From Bacteroidota bacterium (GTDB taxonomy: Bacteria > Bacteroidota > Ignavibacteria > Ignavibacteriales > Ignavibacteriaceae): a stretch of 5,299 bases of DNA. The DNA is taken from contig JADFGB010000108.1 in the NCBI GenBank assembly GCA_022567875.1, positions 1 through 5,299 of the forward strand, in the 5' to 3' direction. The translations under genes and the position numbers were made by a program. The notes beneath the pieces are model-generated. The model did no database searches and was not told the DNA's origin. It saw only the letters and a program-made list of their open reading frames with translations. This document shows positions 1-5,299 of this stretch, one piece after another. Position 1 is the stretch's first letter, and every line of letters begins with the position of its first letter.

Positions 1-1
1 G

Positions 2-394
2 CCTTTTGTTAAGGGGAAGTGGAGTGAGTTTTGGGACTGGATACGAACAGAATGGGGTGTACGAGTACTTACGCCAATGCAAGAAGTAATAGAGAAAATA
101 AAGAGTATCATGGTGACTGTTCTTGCTGTAGTAGCTGGTGCAGCACTAGGCGGCGCCATGTTTGGACCTCTAGGCGTGGTAGGAGGGGGGCTAATTGGTG
201 GGGGCCTTGCTGAGCTATTTAAGATGCTTGGTAATAGAGCAGCAGGTGATACATATATACCAAAGACCGGATTATATATGCTTCATCGGGGGGAAGCGGT
301 TATCCCGGCATCACAAAATAGATCACTGAACCAGTATTCTAAGCCGATAAATATCCAAAACATTTATACCTTGAAAATCTATTCGGTTATTTAG
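2..394 (+). CDS. Phage tail tape-measure-like protein, C-terminal fragment (5' end outside window)
   Basis: The frame is open from base 2 to a TAG at 392-394, giving 130 codons with no start inside the window. An ATG at 77 exists but is probably internal, because the codons before it already read like a tape-measure protein (a Trp-rich stretch containing SEFWDWIRTEW). Next comes a long hydrophobic Gly/Ala-rich segment (about fragment residues 38-70), then the motif TGLYMLHRGEAVIPA at about 91-105, which is characteristic of the C-terminal end of tape-measure proteins of long-tailed phages. These proteins set tail length and are part of the virion. GC is about 48% here against roughly 30-40% to the right. 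Only residues up to about 116 look phage-derived. The last 10-15 codons are antisense to rsmD, so the true C-terminus is lost at a junction. The family call rests on motif recognition, without a database search. Confidence 0.75.
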   Translation, partial: PFVKGKWSEFWDWIRTEWGVRVLTPMQEVIEKIKSIMVTVLAVVAGAALGGAMFGPLGVVGGGLIGGGLAELFKMLGNRAAGDTYIPKTGLYMLHRGEAVIPASQNRSLNQYSKPINIQNIYTLKIYSVI

Positions 395-499
395 CAGGTT
401 AAAAAGTGTTTCTCTTACTCTGTCGGTAGTGGGGCGCACAAGTTTTGACTTAGGAACCAGAATTTTGTGTCCTTTATATTCTCCGGAAATTATGCGCAT
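323..499 (-). pseudogene. rsmD: 16S rRNA (guanine966-N2)-methyltransferase RsmD, 5' fragment only
   Basis: This 58-codon minus-strand ORF starts with ATG at 499-497 and ends with TGA at 325-323. Its first 51 residues are clearly the RsmD N-terminus: MRIISGEYKG at the start, then VRPTTDRVRETLFNLL, then VLDIY. In the family, VLDIY leads straight into the SAM-binding loop (A/F-A-G-S/T-G) and about 130 more residues, including the catalytic region. Here seven unrelated residues and a stop follow, so no working enzyme can be made from this copy. RsmD normally methylates N2 of G966 in 16S rRNA on the assembling 30S subunit, using S-adenosylmethionine. The start lies 11 bases after the stop of the PilM-like gene, which suggests one operon. 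The break point near base 347 coincides with the switch to phage-like sequence on the other strand. Identity is firm; whether the break is biological or an assembly error cannot be told from sequence alone. Confidence 0.88.
338..362. other. Junction between phage-like DNA and the chromosomal gene cluster
   Basis: To the left, the plus strand encodes tape-measure sequence. To the right, the minus strand encodes rsmD. RsmD similarity ends at the tyrosine codon at 349-347, and tape-measure-like similarity fades at about the same place, so the exact base is uncertain by 10-15 bases. No integrase, terminal inverted repeat or flanking duplication is visible inside the window. Tape-measure genes do not normally sit at a prophage end. 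Confidence 0.7.
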
Positions 500-504
500 A
501 ATTT
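487..504. repeat. Perfect 18-bp palindrome over the rsmD start codon
   Basis: AAATTATGCGCATAATTT reads identically on both strands and includes the rsmD ATG (499-497). As RNA it could form a 7-bp A/U stem with a GCGC loop, too weak to be confident. It may simply reflect the common MRII start codons following an AT-rich leader. A role as an operator or as a translation-limiting hairpin is possible but unsupported. Confidence 0.35.
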
Positions 505-510
505 TAAGTT

Positions 511-1434
511 TTAAATTGCTCTTAAAGCAATACCTGCAGCTGCGGAAAAGGAATTATATCTTTCTGCAAAGTAAGGATTGTTATAAATTTCTGGTTCGGG
601 TGTAAGTTTATCAAACGGGTTGTATTGTATAAATTCTATCCCGGTTATATCTTTAATGGAGTTTATTAAAGCCTGGGACAAATTCTCTCCCGCTATATAT
701 GCAGTATCAATATGGTCAGGTGTAATTTTTTTATCCTTTGTGTTTATCTCATTTACAATTTTAGAAGGAATTTCACTTATGTTATTCACTCTTATGCTTT
801 TTATTATCAAAGGTTTTCTTTCGTATGAAAAAATAAGCGAGAGGATATTGCTGGAATAAAAAGCACTGAGTGTTAACCCAATCACTTTATTTGAAGTAAC
901 TACATTTAATGCTCGTTCAGCAGAAAGAGATAAGTTATCTGTGTATTTCAATCTTAAATTATTTTGATAACAGAAATTCTTAATAATTTTAAGATACTTT
1001 CTGTTAATACCAACTACAATGGCAGAATTATATTCTACAAGATCATTTTTTTCTATTTCTATATATTGTATAATAAGTTCATTTATTGGTGCTTGGGGAT
1101 AAAGTACCGAAAGTTCCCATTTAAACTCTTCATAAAGATCATCGTGCAGTAATGTATTATCATAAGGAAGTTGGACAGTATAAAATAATTCTTGGGGAAG
1201 TGTAAAAGAAGCGAATTTTGTTGCAAGAGGTGTTTTCAATACTAGTTCATCAAAAGCGCCCTGTAAAAGAGCGCCTATTTTTGTTTCCTTTTCATTTTTA
1301 AAATCTATTACTTCGCTAAAATAAGCTTCATCAACATTCTTTAAAAAGAAGTGATTATTTGTACAATTTATTTCAACAACCTGCAGTTTTGAATTAGATA
1401 TTGAAAATCCTGCATGGTTTTTGAAGACATCCAT
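511..1434 (-). CDS. PilM-fold (actin-like) protein, degenerate; possibly the counterpart of DUF3822
   Basis: This 307-residue protein has no signal peptide or membrane segment and should be cytoplasmic. The layout follows type IV pilus protein PilM: an N-terminal strand pair (AGFSISNSKLQVVEI, residues 8-22), a middle section with the PilM-like run LPQELFYTVQLP (79-90) and EEFKWELSVLYPQAP (102-116), and the closing AAAGIALR (298-305), typical of PilM ends. The nucleotide-binding motifs look damaged. The usual Asp-Ile-Gly near residue 11 is Ser-Ile-Ser, and the second phosphate loop near 185 lacks its Asp, so canonical ATP binding is doubtful. It starts 11 bases after the preceding gene and ends 11 bases before rsmD. 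From memory, Bacteroidota often carry a DUF3822 gene beside rsmD; this may be the related gene, which would argue for a conserved role not limited to pili. No PilN or PilO is recognised nearby. The fold is fairly sure, the function is not. Confidence 0.6.
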   Translation of the reverse strand: MDVFKNHAGFSISNSKLQVVEINCTNNHFFLKNVDEAYFSEVIDFKNEKETKIGALLQGAFDELVLKTPLATKFASFTLPQELFYTVQLPYDNTLLHDDLYEEFKWELSVLYPQAPINELIIQYIEIEKNDLVEYNSAIVVGINRKYLKIIKNFCYQNNLRLKYTDNLSLSAERALNVVTSNKVIGLTLSAFYSSNILSLIFSYERKPLIIKSIRVNNISEIPSKIVNEINTKDKKITPDHIDTAYIAGENLSQALINSIKDITGIEFIQYNPFDKLTPEPEIYNNPYFAERYNSFSAAAGIALRAI

Positions 1435-1445
1435 TATTTATATTA

Positions 1446-2003
1446 TTACTCCCAAGAGGCAGTGTTTTTTAAAGCATCATCATCTAAACTTCCTATTGTT
1501 CCATATCCATCAGGGTCTTTTAGAAAATATCTTTTACCCAAAACAATAGTTGTATCAATTCTTATTACTCTACCGTATCTGTTTGTTACAGTATCAATAT
1601 TTACAGTAGTATCAATTTGTAAAATATAATCCGACCAAGATTTAGGAGTTCTAAATAAACTATCTGGAGTAAATTCTCCATCTGATAACACAACAAATGG
1701 GTTAGATGATCTTTGGATTACTGTATCAAATCCATTAATTATTTCTTGTACTTTTGGATCGTATTTTATGAAGTTAATTAAAGTATCTAAATTACCGGCA
1801 AAGGATTTGTGTTGCTGTGCCCACAAAATTTCTGCTTGCTTAATATTAGACATTCTCAGGCGGGATTCATTTTTGAAAAATTTTTCTGATTGCACTCTAT
1901 CTTTTGGATCAATAATTGCAACTTTTATCAATACAAGTACCAATATTGCTATTACTACGTATAGCGCTGTGTGGATATACCAGGGCTCTGGTTTAGAACT
2001 CAT
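1446..2003 (-). CDS. Single-pass membrane protein with a pilin-like extracytoplasmic domain
   Basis: The 185-residue product has a short N-terminal tail (1-12), one hydrophobic helix (about 13-31) and a soluble domain presumably outside the inner membrane. After the helix, charged residues lead into RMSNIKQAEILWAQQHKSFAG (50-70) and then NLDTLINFIK. This helix-then-loop pattern recalls type II secretion/type IV pseudopilins and uncharacterised Bacteroidota membrane proteins of similar layout. A Thr-rich beta section repeats the pattern IDTT/IDT (130-152), and the tail holds DPDGYGTIG (163-171). No prepilin peptidase site (Gly followed by Phe-Thr-Leu-Ile-Glu) is evident before the helix, so it is not a standard pilin. 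ATG at 2003-2001 is chosen because of a strong GGAGG ribosome site four bases upstream. It lies between the ComEA-like and PilM-like genes, which suggests a shared envelope process. Function unknown. Confidence 0.7.
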   Translation of the reverse strand: MSSKPEPWYIHTALYVVIAILVLVLIKVAIIDPKDRVQSEKFFKNESRLRMSNIKQAEILWAQQHKSFAGNLDTLINFIKYDPKVQEIINGFDTVIQRSSNPFVVLSDGEFTPDSLFRTPKSWSDYILQIDTTVNIDTVTNRYGRVIRIDTTIVLGKRYFLKDPDGYGTIGSLDDDALKNTASWE

Positions 2004-2007
2004 TTTT

Positions 2008-2012
2008 CCTCC
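2008..2012 (-). promoter_or_regulatory. Strong Shine-Dalgarno for the pilin-like membrane protein
   Basis: GGAGG on the minus strand lies four bases before the ATG at 2003. It is the clearest ribosome binding site in the window and fixes the start of this gene. Confidence 0.7.
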
Positions 2013-2033
2013 GGAACTTTTAATATTTTAGAA

Positions 2034-2522
2034 TTACTTTTCAATATATAAATACTTTTTAATTTTAGTAAATTTTATTTGACCAATACCTTTAATATTT
2101 AGCAACTCTTTTATTTTTTTTATGCCATTATTATCGGTTCGATATTTAATAATATTTCCGGCTATTATTCTTCCTATGCCGGGTATTGATTTTAATGCTT
2201 TGCTATTCGCTGAATTTAATTCAATTTTTTTTATTTTATGTTGTTTATCAACATTCAATTTGTTAAAATCTAAAACTTCCTGATTATAATCAACAAGCTT
2301 ACTTTTATTTATTTTATCTAAACTATCTTTTTTTATTGCAGCATAAAATAAACTATCTTGTTTAGAATAATCAAATCTCTTATAATCAGCTTTATTTTTA
2401 TCAATAAAAAAGTATTTATAGCCAAACCCGATTGAAAATATCACCAGTAAAAATATTATTACTTTTATTTCAGTTTCGGTAAAACCAATTTTTTCGGATA
2501 ATTTTGTTAATCCTTTCTTCAA
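2034..2522 (-). CDS. Membrane-anchored helix-hairpin-helix protein, ComEA family
   Basis: The 162-residue protein has a short basic N-terminus, a membrane helix (about 20-39), a charged linker rich in Lys and Asp (40-98), and a C-terminal double helix-hairpin-helix domain (about 99-160). The domain opens with IELNSANSKALKSIPGIG and has hairpins at IPGIG (113-117) and IKGIG (143-147), as in the ComEA DNA-binding domain. ComEA proteins bind incoming double-stranded DNA outside the inner membrane during natural transformation; membrane-anchored relatives also occur with unproved roles. The start is TTG at 2522-2520. A TAA lies seven codons upstream in frame, no ATG or GTG lies between, and no Met occurs later in the protein. 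The ribosome site is weak (an A-rich stretch). It follows dnaJ after 86 bases and precedes the pilin-like gene by 30. Domain assignment is firm, DNA uptake is an inference. Confidence 0.82.
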   Translation of the reverse strand: MKKGLTKLSEKIGFTETEIKVIIFLLVIFSIGFGYKYFFIDKNKADYKRFDYSKQDSLFYAAIKKDSLDKINKSKLVDYNQEVLDFNKLNVDKQHKIKKIELNSANSKALKSIPGIGRIIAGNIIKYRTDNNGIKKIKELLNIKGIGQIKFTKIKKYLYIEK

Positions 2523-2608
2523 TTGAAGATATCTTTTTATTTAGAATTTAATTTGAGCAGTTAAATATAATTATTTTTTCAGAATTTAAATAATGATTAT
2601 CATATAAT

Positions 2609-3751
2609 TTATCTTGAGCGTTTAAAAAAATGTTTTTCATCAGCACCCTGTATATTTTTTATATTGGGTAATTCTCCAAGTTCGCGCAGTAATTCTTTTT
2701 CTTTGGAGTTTAATTTTTTAGGGACTTCAATATTTATTCTTACATATTGGTCTCCGCTGCCGGAATGATTGAGATGACTAATTCCTTTGCCTCTCATTTT
2801 TAAGAGTTTTCCTGCACTTGTTCCCGATTCAATTTTCAGTTTTGCTTTACCGTTAAGAGTAGGGACTTCAACTAAATTACCCAATACTGCAGTGGGGAAG
2901 CTAATATGCAAATCGTAAATAATATCATCTTCTTCTCGAATAAAATATTTATGCAGCTCTTCGTAGAAAACTACAATTATATCACCTGTCCTTCCATTTC
3001 TCTTTCCGGCATTTCCTTGACCTCTTAAAGTCATATAACTGCCTTCGTGAACTCCAGCAGGTACATCAATTTTAATTGTAACTTCGTCTTTTACTCTGCC
3101 GTCACCTCTACATTTTCTGCACGGGTTATCAATAACGCTGCCTTCTCCACCGCAATTGTTACAAGTGGTTATGTTTACAAACTGTCCGAATACTGATCGT
3201 GATACTTGTTTTACTTCTCCTGCACCATAACAAACAGGGCAAGTGGTTTTGGAACTTCCGCCCTCTGCTCCATTTCCGTTGCAGGCGTCACATTCTACAA
3301 GTTTTTTTATTTTTAATTTTTTAGTAACACCAGCAGCAATTTCTTCCAAAGTTAAATTAAGTGTAATTCGAAGATCAGAACCTGGTTTGCCACTACCTCT
3401 TCCTTGTGATCGTGCTCTTTGACTACCCCCAAAAAAATCATCAAAAATAGATGAACCGCCAAATATATCTGAAAAATGAGAAAAGATATCATTAATATCT
3501 GTGAATCCCTGTCCTCCGAATCCTCCACGCATTCCCTCGTGACCGAATTGGTCATAGCGTGCTTTTTTATCATCGTTACTTAAAATCTCATAGGCTTCTG
3601 CACCCTCTTTAAATTTGTCTTCTGCTCCTTTATCACCCTGGTTTCTGTCTGGGTGGTACTTCATTGCAAGTTTTCTGTATGCTTTTTTAATTTCATCTTT
3701 CGAAGCATTTCTGTCTATGTCTAAAATTTCGTAGTAGTCACGTTTTGTCAT
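2609..3751 (-). CDS. dnaJ: Chaperone DnaJ (Hsp40)
   Basis: This is a full-length 380-residue type I DnaJ, the cytoplasmic co-chaperone that delivers unfolded proteins to DnaK and stimulates its ATPase. The J domain spans 1-70 with the essential HPD at 33-35. A Gly/Phe-rich linker follows (about 71-122), including repeated DIF/FGGS. The zinc domain holds four CxxCxGxG repeats starting at Cys154, Cys171, Cys197 and Cys211; all eight cysteines are present. The client-binding beta domains run from about 222 to 345, and the family's conserved segment near the end reads [15 protein letters not shown]. The ATG overlaps the last base of the grpE TAA (TAATG), pointing to translational coupling and matched expression with grpE. 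Nothing is missing or unusual. Confidence 0.98.
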   Translation of the reverse strand: MTKRDYYEILDIDRNASKDEIKKAYRKLAMKYHPDRNQGDKGAEDKFKEGAEAYEILSNDDKKARYDQFGHEGMRGGFGGQGFTDINDIFSHFSDIFGGSSIFDDFFGGSQRARSQGRGSGKPGSDLRITLNLTLEEIAAGVTKKLKIKKLVECDACNGNGAEGGSSKTTCPVCYGAGEVKQVSRSVFGQFVNITTCNNCGGEGSVIDNPCRKCRGDGRVKDEVTIKIDVPAGVHEGSYMTLRGQGNAGKRNGRTGDIIVVFYEELHKYFIREEDDIIYDLHISFPTAVLGNLVEVPTLNGKAKLKIESGTSAGKLLKMRGKGISHLNHSGSGDQYVRINIEVPKKLNSKEKELLRELGELPNIKNIQGADEKHFFKRSR

Positions 3752-4338
3752 TAATTTTCTTTTTCCTCATTATTGGTTTTGCTATCATTATTCTCAGCAA
3801 CAGTTTCTTCAGTTATATCTTCACTTACAATAACTTTTGAATGCCTTATAACTCTATCTTTATAAAGATAACCTGTTTCAATTTCTTCCAAAACAGTATG
3901 GGGTTTTGCACCTTCTTCTTTTCTCTGCATTATAGCCTCGTGGTAGTCAACATCAAACTCTTTACCAACTGCCTCTATTTTAGAAATTCCTTGCTCGTTT
4001 AAGGTTTTTATCAGTTTGTCAAAAACTATTTTTAAACCATCATAAACTGTATTAATATCTTTTGCATCTTTGATGTGTTTTAAAGAACGTTCAAAATCAT
4101 CAATAACCGGTAGTAGACTAATTATAATATGTTCACCTGTATATTTAAGTAAATTTGCCTGTTCGTTATCGGTTCTTCTTTTATAATTTTCAAATTCGGC
4201 TACTTTTCTTAAGAGTGTATCCTTTAATTCTGCATTTTCTGTCTTTAGTTTTTCTAATTCTTCAGATAATTTTCCATCTTTTTTAACAGATTTTTTTACT
4301 TTTTTAGTTTGTTCTTCTTTCTTCTCTTTATGTTTCAA
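3751..4338 (-). CDS. grpE: GrpE nucleotide exchange factor for DnaK
   Basis: The 195-residue protein is normal in length for GrpE, which releases ADP from DnaK and so resets the chaperone cycle. Residues 1-22 are a Lys-rich tail. Residues 23-70 form the long dimerising helix with the typical [14 protein letters not shown] (42-55). Then comes the four-helix bundle ([12 protein letters not shown], 75-86) and the beta-wing that contacts DnaK (about 122-175) with the signature [12 protein letters not shown] and [16 protein letters not shown]. An acidic Asn/Glu-rich tail ends the protein. The start is TTG at 4338-4336: an in-frame TAA directly precedes it, an AAAGGA ribosome site lies seven bases upstream, and no ATG occurs before the beta-wing. 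The gene follows hrcA after 35 bases and overlaps dnaJ by one base. Confidence 0.97.
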   Translation of the reverse strand: MKHKEKKEEQTKKVKKSVKKDGKLSEELEKLKTENAELKDTLLRKVAEFENYKRRTDNEQANLLKYTGEHIIISLLPVIDDFERSLKHIKDAKDINTVYDGLKIVFDKLIKTLNEQGISKIEAVGKEFDVDYHEAIMQRKEEGAKPHTVLEEIETGYLYKDRVIRHSKVIVSEDITEETVAENNDSKTNNEEKEN

Positions 4339-4345
4339 TTATTTT

Positions 4346-4351
4346 TCCTTT
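4346..4351 (-). promoter_or_regulatory. Ribosome binding site supporting the grpE TTG start
   Basis: AAAGGA on the minus strand sits seven bases before TTG at 4338. With the in-frame stop immediately before that TTG, it decides the start. Confidence 0.65.
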
Positions 4352-4373
4352 CTTTTTTATTTTTTGTTTCACT

Positions 4374-5159
4374 TTAATAGGATTTTCTGTTAGTCAATAT
4401 TTCACTTAGTATTTTAGAAGTATAATCTACTATTGCTATCACTTTTGAATATTTCATTCTCTTCGGACCGATAATACCAAGAGTGCCTGATGTTTCTCCT
4501 ATCTTATATGTTTTACTAATAAAACTGTAATATTGCAGCTTTTGATTTTCATTTTCGGACCCAATTGAAATTTGTACTTCGTTAGTTTTAGATTTTGATT
4601 TTTTATCAAGAATGTGAATAATAATTTCTTCGTCTTCCAAAAGTTCTACAACACTTTGAAATCTTTCCGGTTCTTCAAACTCAGGTTGTTTAAGAACATT
4701 TTTAACCCCTGAAATAACAAGTCTATGCGATGTTGCTTTATCTGTAAAAATTTTATCCGCGGAATCAATAAATAATCTGATAACCGTTTTTTCATCACTA
4801 ACAATATCTCTAAACCTTTCTTCAAAAGTTTCCCTAATTTCTTTAAATGAAAGTCCATGCAGTCTTTCATTCAATAATCTTTGTACCGACTCTATTTGTT
4901 TTTGTTTAATTCCGGATTTTAATTCCAGTGTTATTGTTTTTATCATCCCGGTTTTTATGCTGATAACTACCAAAATTCTTTTTGAAGAGATCCAAACAAT
5001 TTGTAGTCTCTGTAATTTAGTTGTATCAAAACTCGGATAAACAACACAAGCTAATTGTTGTGTGATTTTACTTAGCAGCTTTGATGTAAGTTTCAAAAGT
5101 TCGTCTGTCTCAAATGACAAGTAGTTATTTGTCAAAACGGCCTTTCTTTTGTTTTGCAT
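4374..5159 (-). CDS. hrcA: HrcA-like protein lacking the N-terminal DNA-binding domain
   Basis: HrcA represses heat-shock operons by binding the CIRCE operator and is normally about 340-350 residues. This ORF gives 261 at most and aligns by eye from family residue about 100 onward. It has the dimer/core part: LLKLTSKLLSKITQQLACV (21-39), the inserted domain (51-80), NERLHGLSF (97-105), LKQPEFEEPERFQSV (156-170), and the C-terminal hallmark GIIGPKRMKYSKVIAIV (228-244). The winged-helix domain with its HTSAGR motif is absent, and none of the three minus-strand frames upstream encodes it; a TAA lies two codons before the ATG. The ATG at 5159 has AGG touching it, which is too close. A better-spaced start is TTG at 5135-5133, five bases after AAAGG (5145-5141). 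Both overlap the end of the small upstream ORF. As seen it should not bind DNA. It could be a true truncation, a rearrangement or an assembly fault. Confidence 0.85.
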   Translation of the reverse strand: MQNKRKAVLTNNYLSFETDELLKLTSKLLSKITQQLACVVYPSFDTTKLQRLQIVWISSKRILVVISIKTGMIKTITLELKSGIKQKQIESVQRLLNERLHGLSFKEIRETFEERFRDIVSDEKTVIRLFIDSADKIFTDKATSHRLVISGVKNVLKQPEFEEPERFQSVVELLEDEEIIIHILDKKSKSKTNEVQISIGSENENQKLQYYSFISKTYKIGETSGTLGIIGPKRMKYSKVIAIVDYTSKILSEILTNRKSY

Positions 5160-5259
5160 CCTTTAAGCCACGAATAATACTTTGTTTCAAGGACTTATTC
5201 ATGGTGATTTCTTCCATTTCATAATCGTCTATATATTCTTCTTTTTTATTTCCGGACAT
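5125..5259 (-). CDS. Small ORF of unknown function, 44 residues
   Basis: ATG at 5259-5257 to TAA at 5127-5125. The product is highly charged: an acidic first half (KKEEYIDDYEMEEI) and a basic second half (SLKQSIIRGLKDAKQKKGRF), with no membrane segment or cysteine. A GGGA ribosome site lies eight bases upstream, overlapping the stop of the preceding gene (TAAAGGGA), and its 3' end overlaps the hrcA-like ORF by up to 35 bases. The helical LKQSIIRGLKDAK part loosely recalls small antitoxins of toxin-antitoxin pairs, but that is only an impression. It is not the missing HrcA domain. A second possible start is the internal ATG at codon 20. The tight spacing on both sides and good ribosome site make it likely to be translated. 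Confidence 0.5.
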   Translation of the reverse strand: MSGNKKEEYIDDYEMEEITMNKSLKQSIIRGLKDAKQKKGRFDK

Positions 5260-5267
5260 CTATTAAT

Positions 5268-5274
5268 TCCCTTT
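5268..5274 (-). promoter_or_regulatory. Ribosome binding site for the small ORF
   Basis: AAAGGGA on the minus strand, with GGGA eight bases before the ATG at 5259. Its first two bases (AA) are the last two of the preceding gene's TAA, a layout typical of tightly packed operons. Confidence 0.5.
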
Positions 5275-5299
5275 ATGAATTTATATACTCTACAGCACC
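5273..5299 (-). CDS. C-terminal end of an upstream gene (unidentified)
   Basis: The frame is open from the window edge for eight codons (GAVEYINS) and ends in TAA at 5275-5273, 13 bases before the small ORF's ATG. The stop-then-ribosome-site arrangement suggests a real gene end, but eight residues are too few to name it, and an open frame of this length can occur by chance. Confidence 0.3.
   Translation of the reverse strand, partial: GAVEYINS

Noticed and set aside
31..213. Plus-strand 60-residue ORF rich in Arg, Cys and Trp
   Set aside because: It lies out of frame inside the tape-measure reading frame, has an implausible composition and no family resemblance.
365..400. Frameshifted tape-measure continuation in the other plus frames after about base 360
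   Set aside because: The minus strand here codes conserved RsmD residues, so plus-strand readings such as LENLFGYLAG are antisense noise.
620..1629. Plus-strand hydrophobic ORFs at 620-859, 964-1152 and 1414-1629
   Set aside because: They are antisense shadows of the PilM-like and pilin-like genes; their hydrophobic look comes from reading AT-rich Lys/Glu/Asn codons backwards.
1768..2031. Plus-strand 87-residue ORF with cysteines
   Set aside because: Antisense to the membrane protein gene, without a ribosome site or recognisable domain.
2523..2608. Terminator between dnaJ and the ComEA-like gene; the short palindrome ATGATTATCAT and a repeated AGAATTTAA
   Set aside because: The stem is only five A/T-rich base pairs with no GC core or proper U-run, and the 9-base repeat is expected by chance in such AT-rich DNA.
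3352..3573. Minus-strand ORF inside dnaJ
   Set aside because: Alternative frame of a clear, complete dnaJ.
4646..4870. Minus-strand ORF inside the hrcA-like gene
   Set aside because: Alternative frame of an ORF with strong HrcA motifs.
5160..5299. CIRCE operator (TTAGCACTC-N9-GAGTGCTAA) ahead of hrcA
   Set aside because: Searched by eye on both strands; no match or near match, so heat-shock control by HrcA is not visible in this window.

Overview
The window looks like a short piece of an AT-rich bacterial chromosome, probably from the Bacteroidota/Ignavibacteriota/Chlorobi neighbourhood. This rests on low GC, the style of the HrcA, GrpE and DnaJ proteins, and an rsmD gene preceded by a PilM-fold protein; no rRNA or other firm taxonomic marker is present. 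About 4.8 kb forms one minus-strand gene cluster. At the left edge it meets about 350 bases of phage-like DNA with clearly higher GC (about 48% over the first 300 bases).

Reading along the minus strand from right to left: the last eight codons of an unidentified gene (5299-5273); a small 44-residue ORF with a good ribosome binding site (5259-5125); an hrcA-like gene that lacks the whole N-terminal DNA-binding domain (5159-4374); grpE with a TTG start (4338-3751); dnaJ overlapping the grpE stop by one base (3751-2609); a membrane-anchored helix-hairpin-helix (ComEA-type) protein, also with a TTG start (2522-2034); a one-pass membrane protein with a pilin-like layout (2003-1446); a degenerate PilM-fold protein (1434-511); and the first about 51 codons of rsmD, the 16S rRNA G966 methyltransferase (499 to about 347). 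On the plus strand, bases 2-394 encode the C-terminal end of a phage tail tape-measure-like protein. Its last codons run antisense through rsmD.

The genes fall into two groups. hrcA-grpE-dnaJ is the classical class I heat-shock block: HrcA repressor, nucleotide exchange factor and J-domain co-chaperone of DnaK. The following three genes (ComEA-like, pilin-like, PilM-like) may form a small envelope or DNA-handling module, and rsmD is a housekeeping ribosome-maturation gene. All are close together on one strand and could be co-transcribed.

The most notable points are two discontinuities in conserved genes, one near each end. At about 347, rsmD stops being rsmD just before its SAM-binding glycine motif and becomes antisense tape-measure sequence. 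At about 5120-5160, hrcA starts without its winged-helix domain, behind an unrelated small ORF. The first is either a real prophage-type insertion or an assembly chimera; the second is either a true truncation/rearrangement or another artefact. No CRISPR array, tRNA, rRNA, insertion sequence, CIRCE element or convincing terminator was seen.
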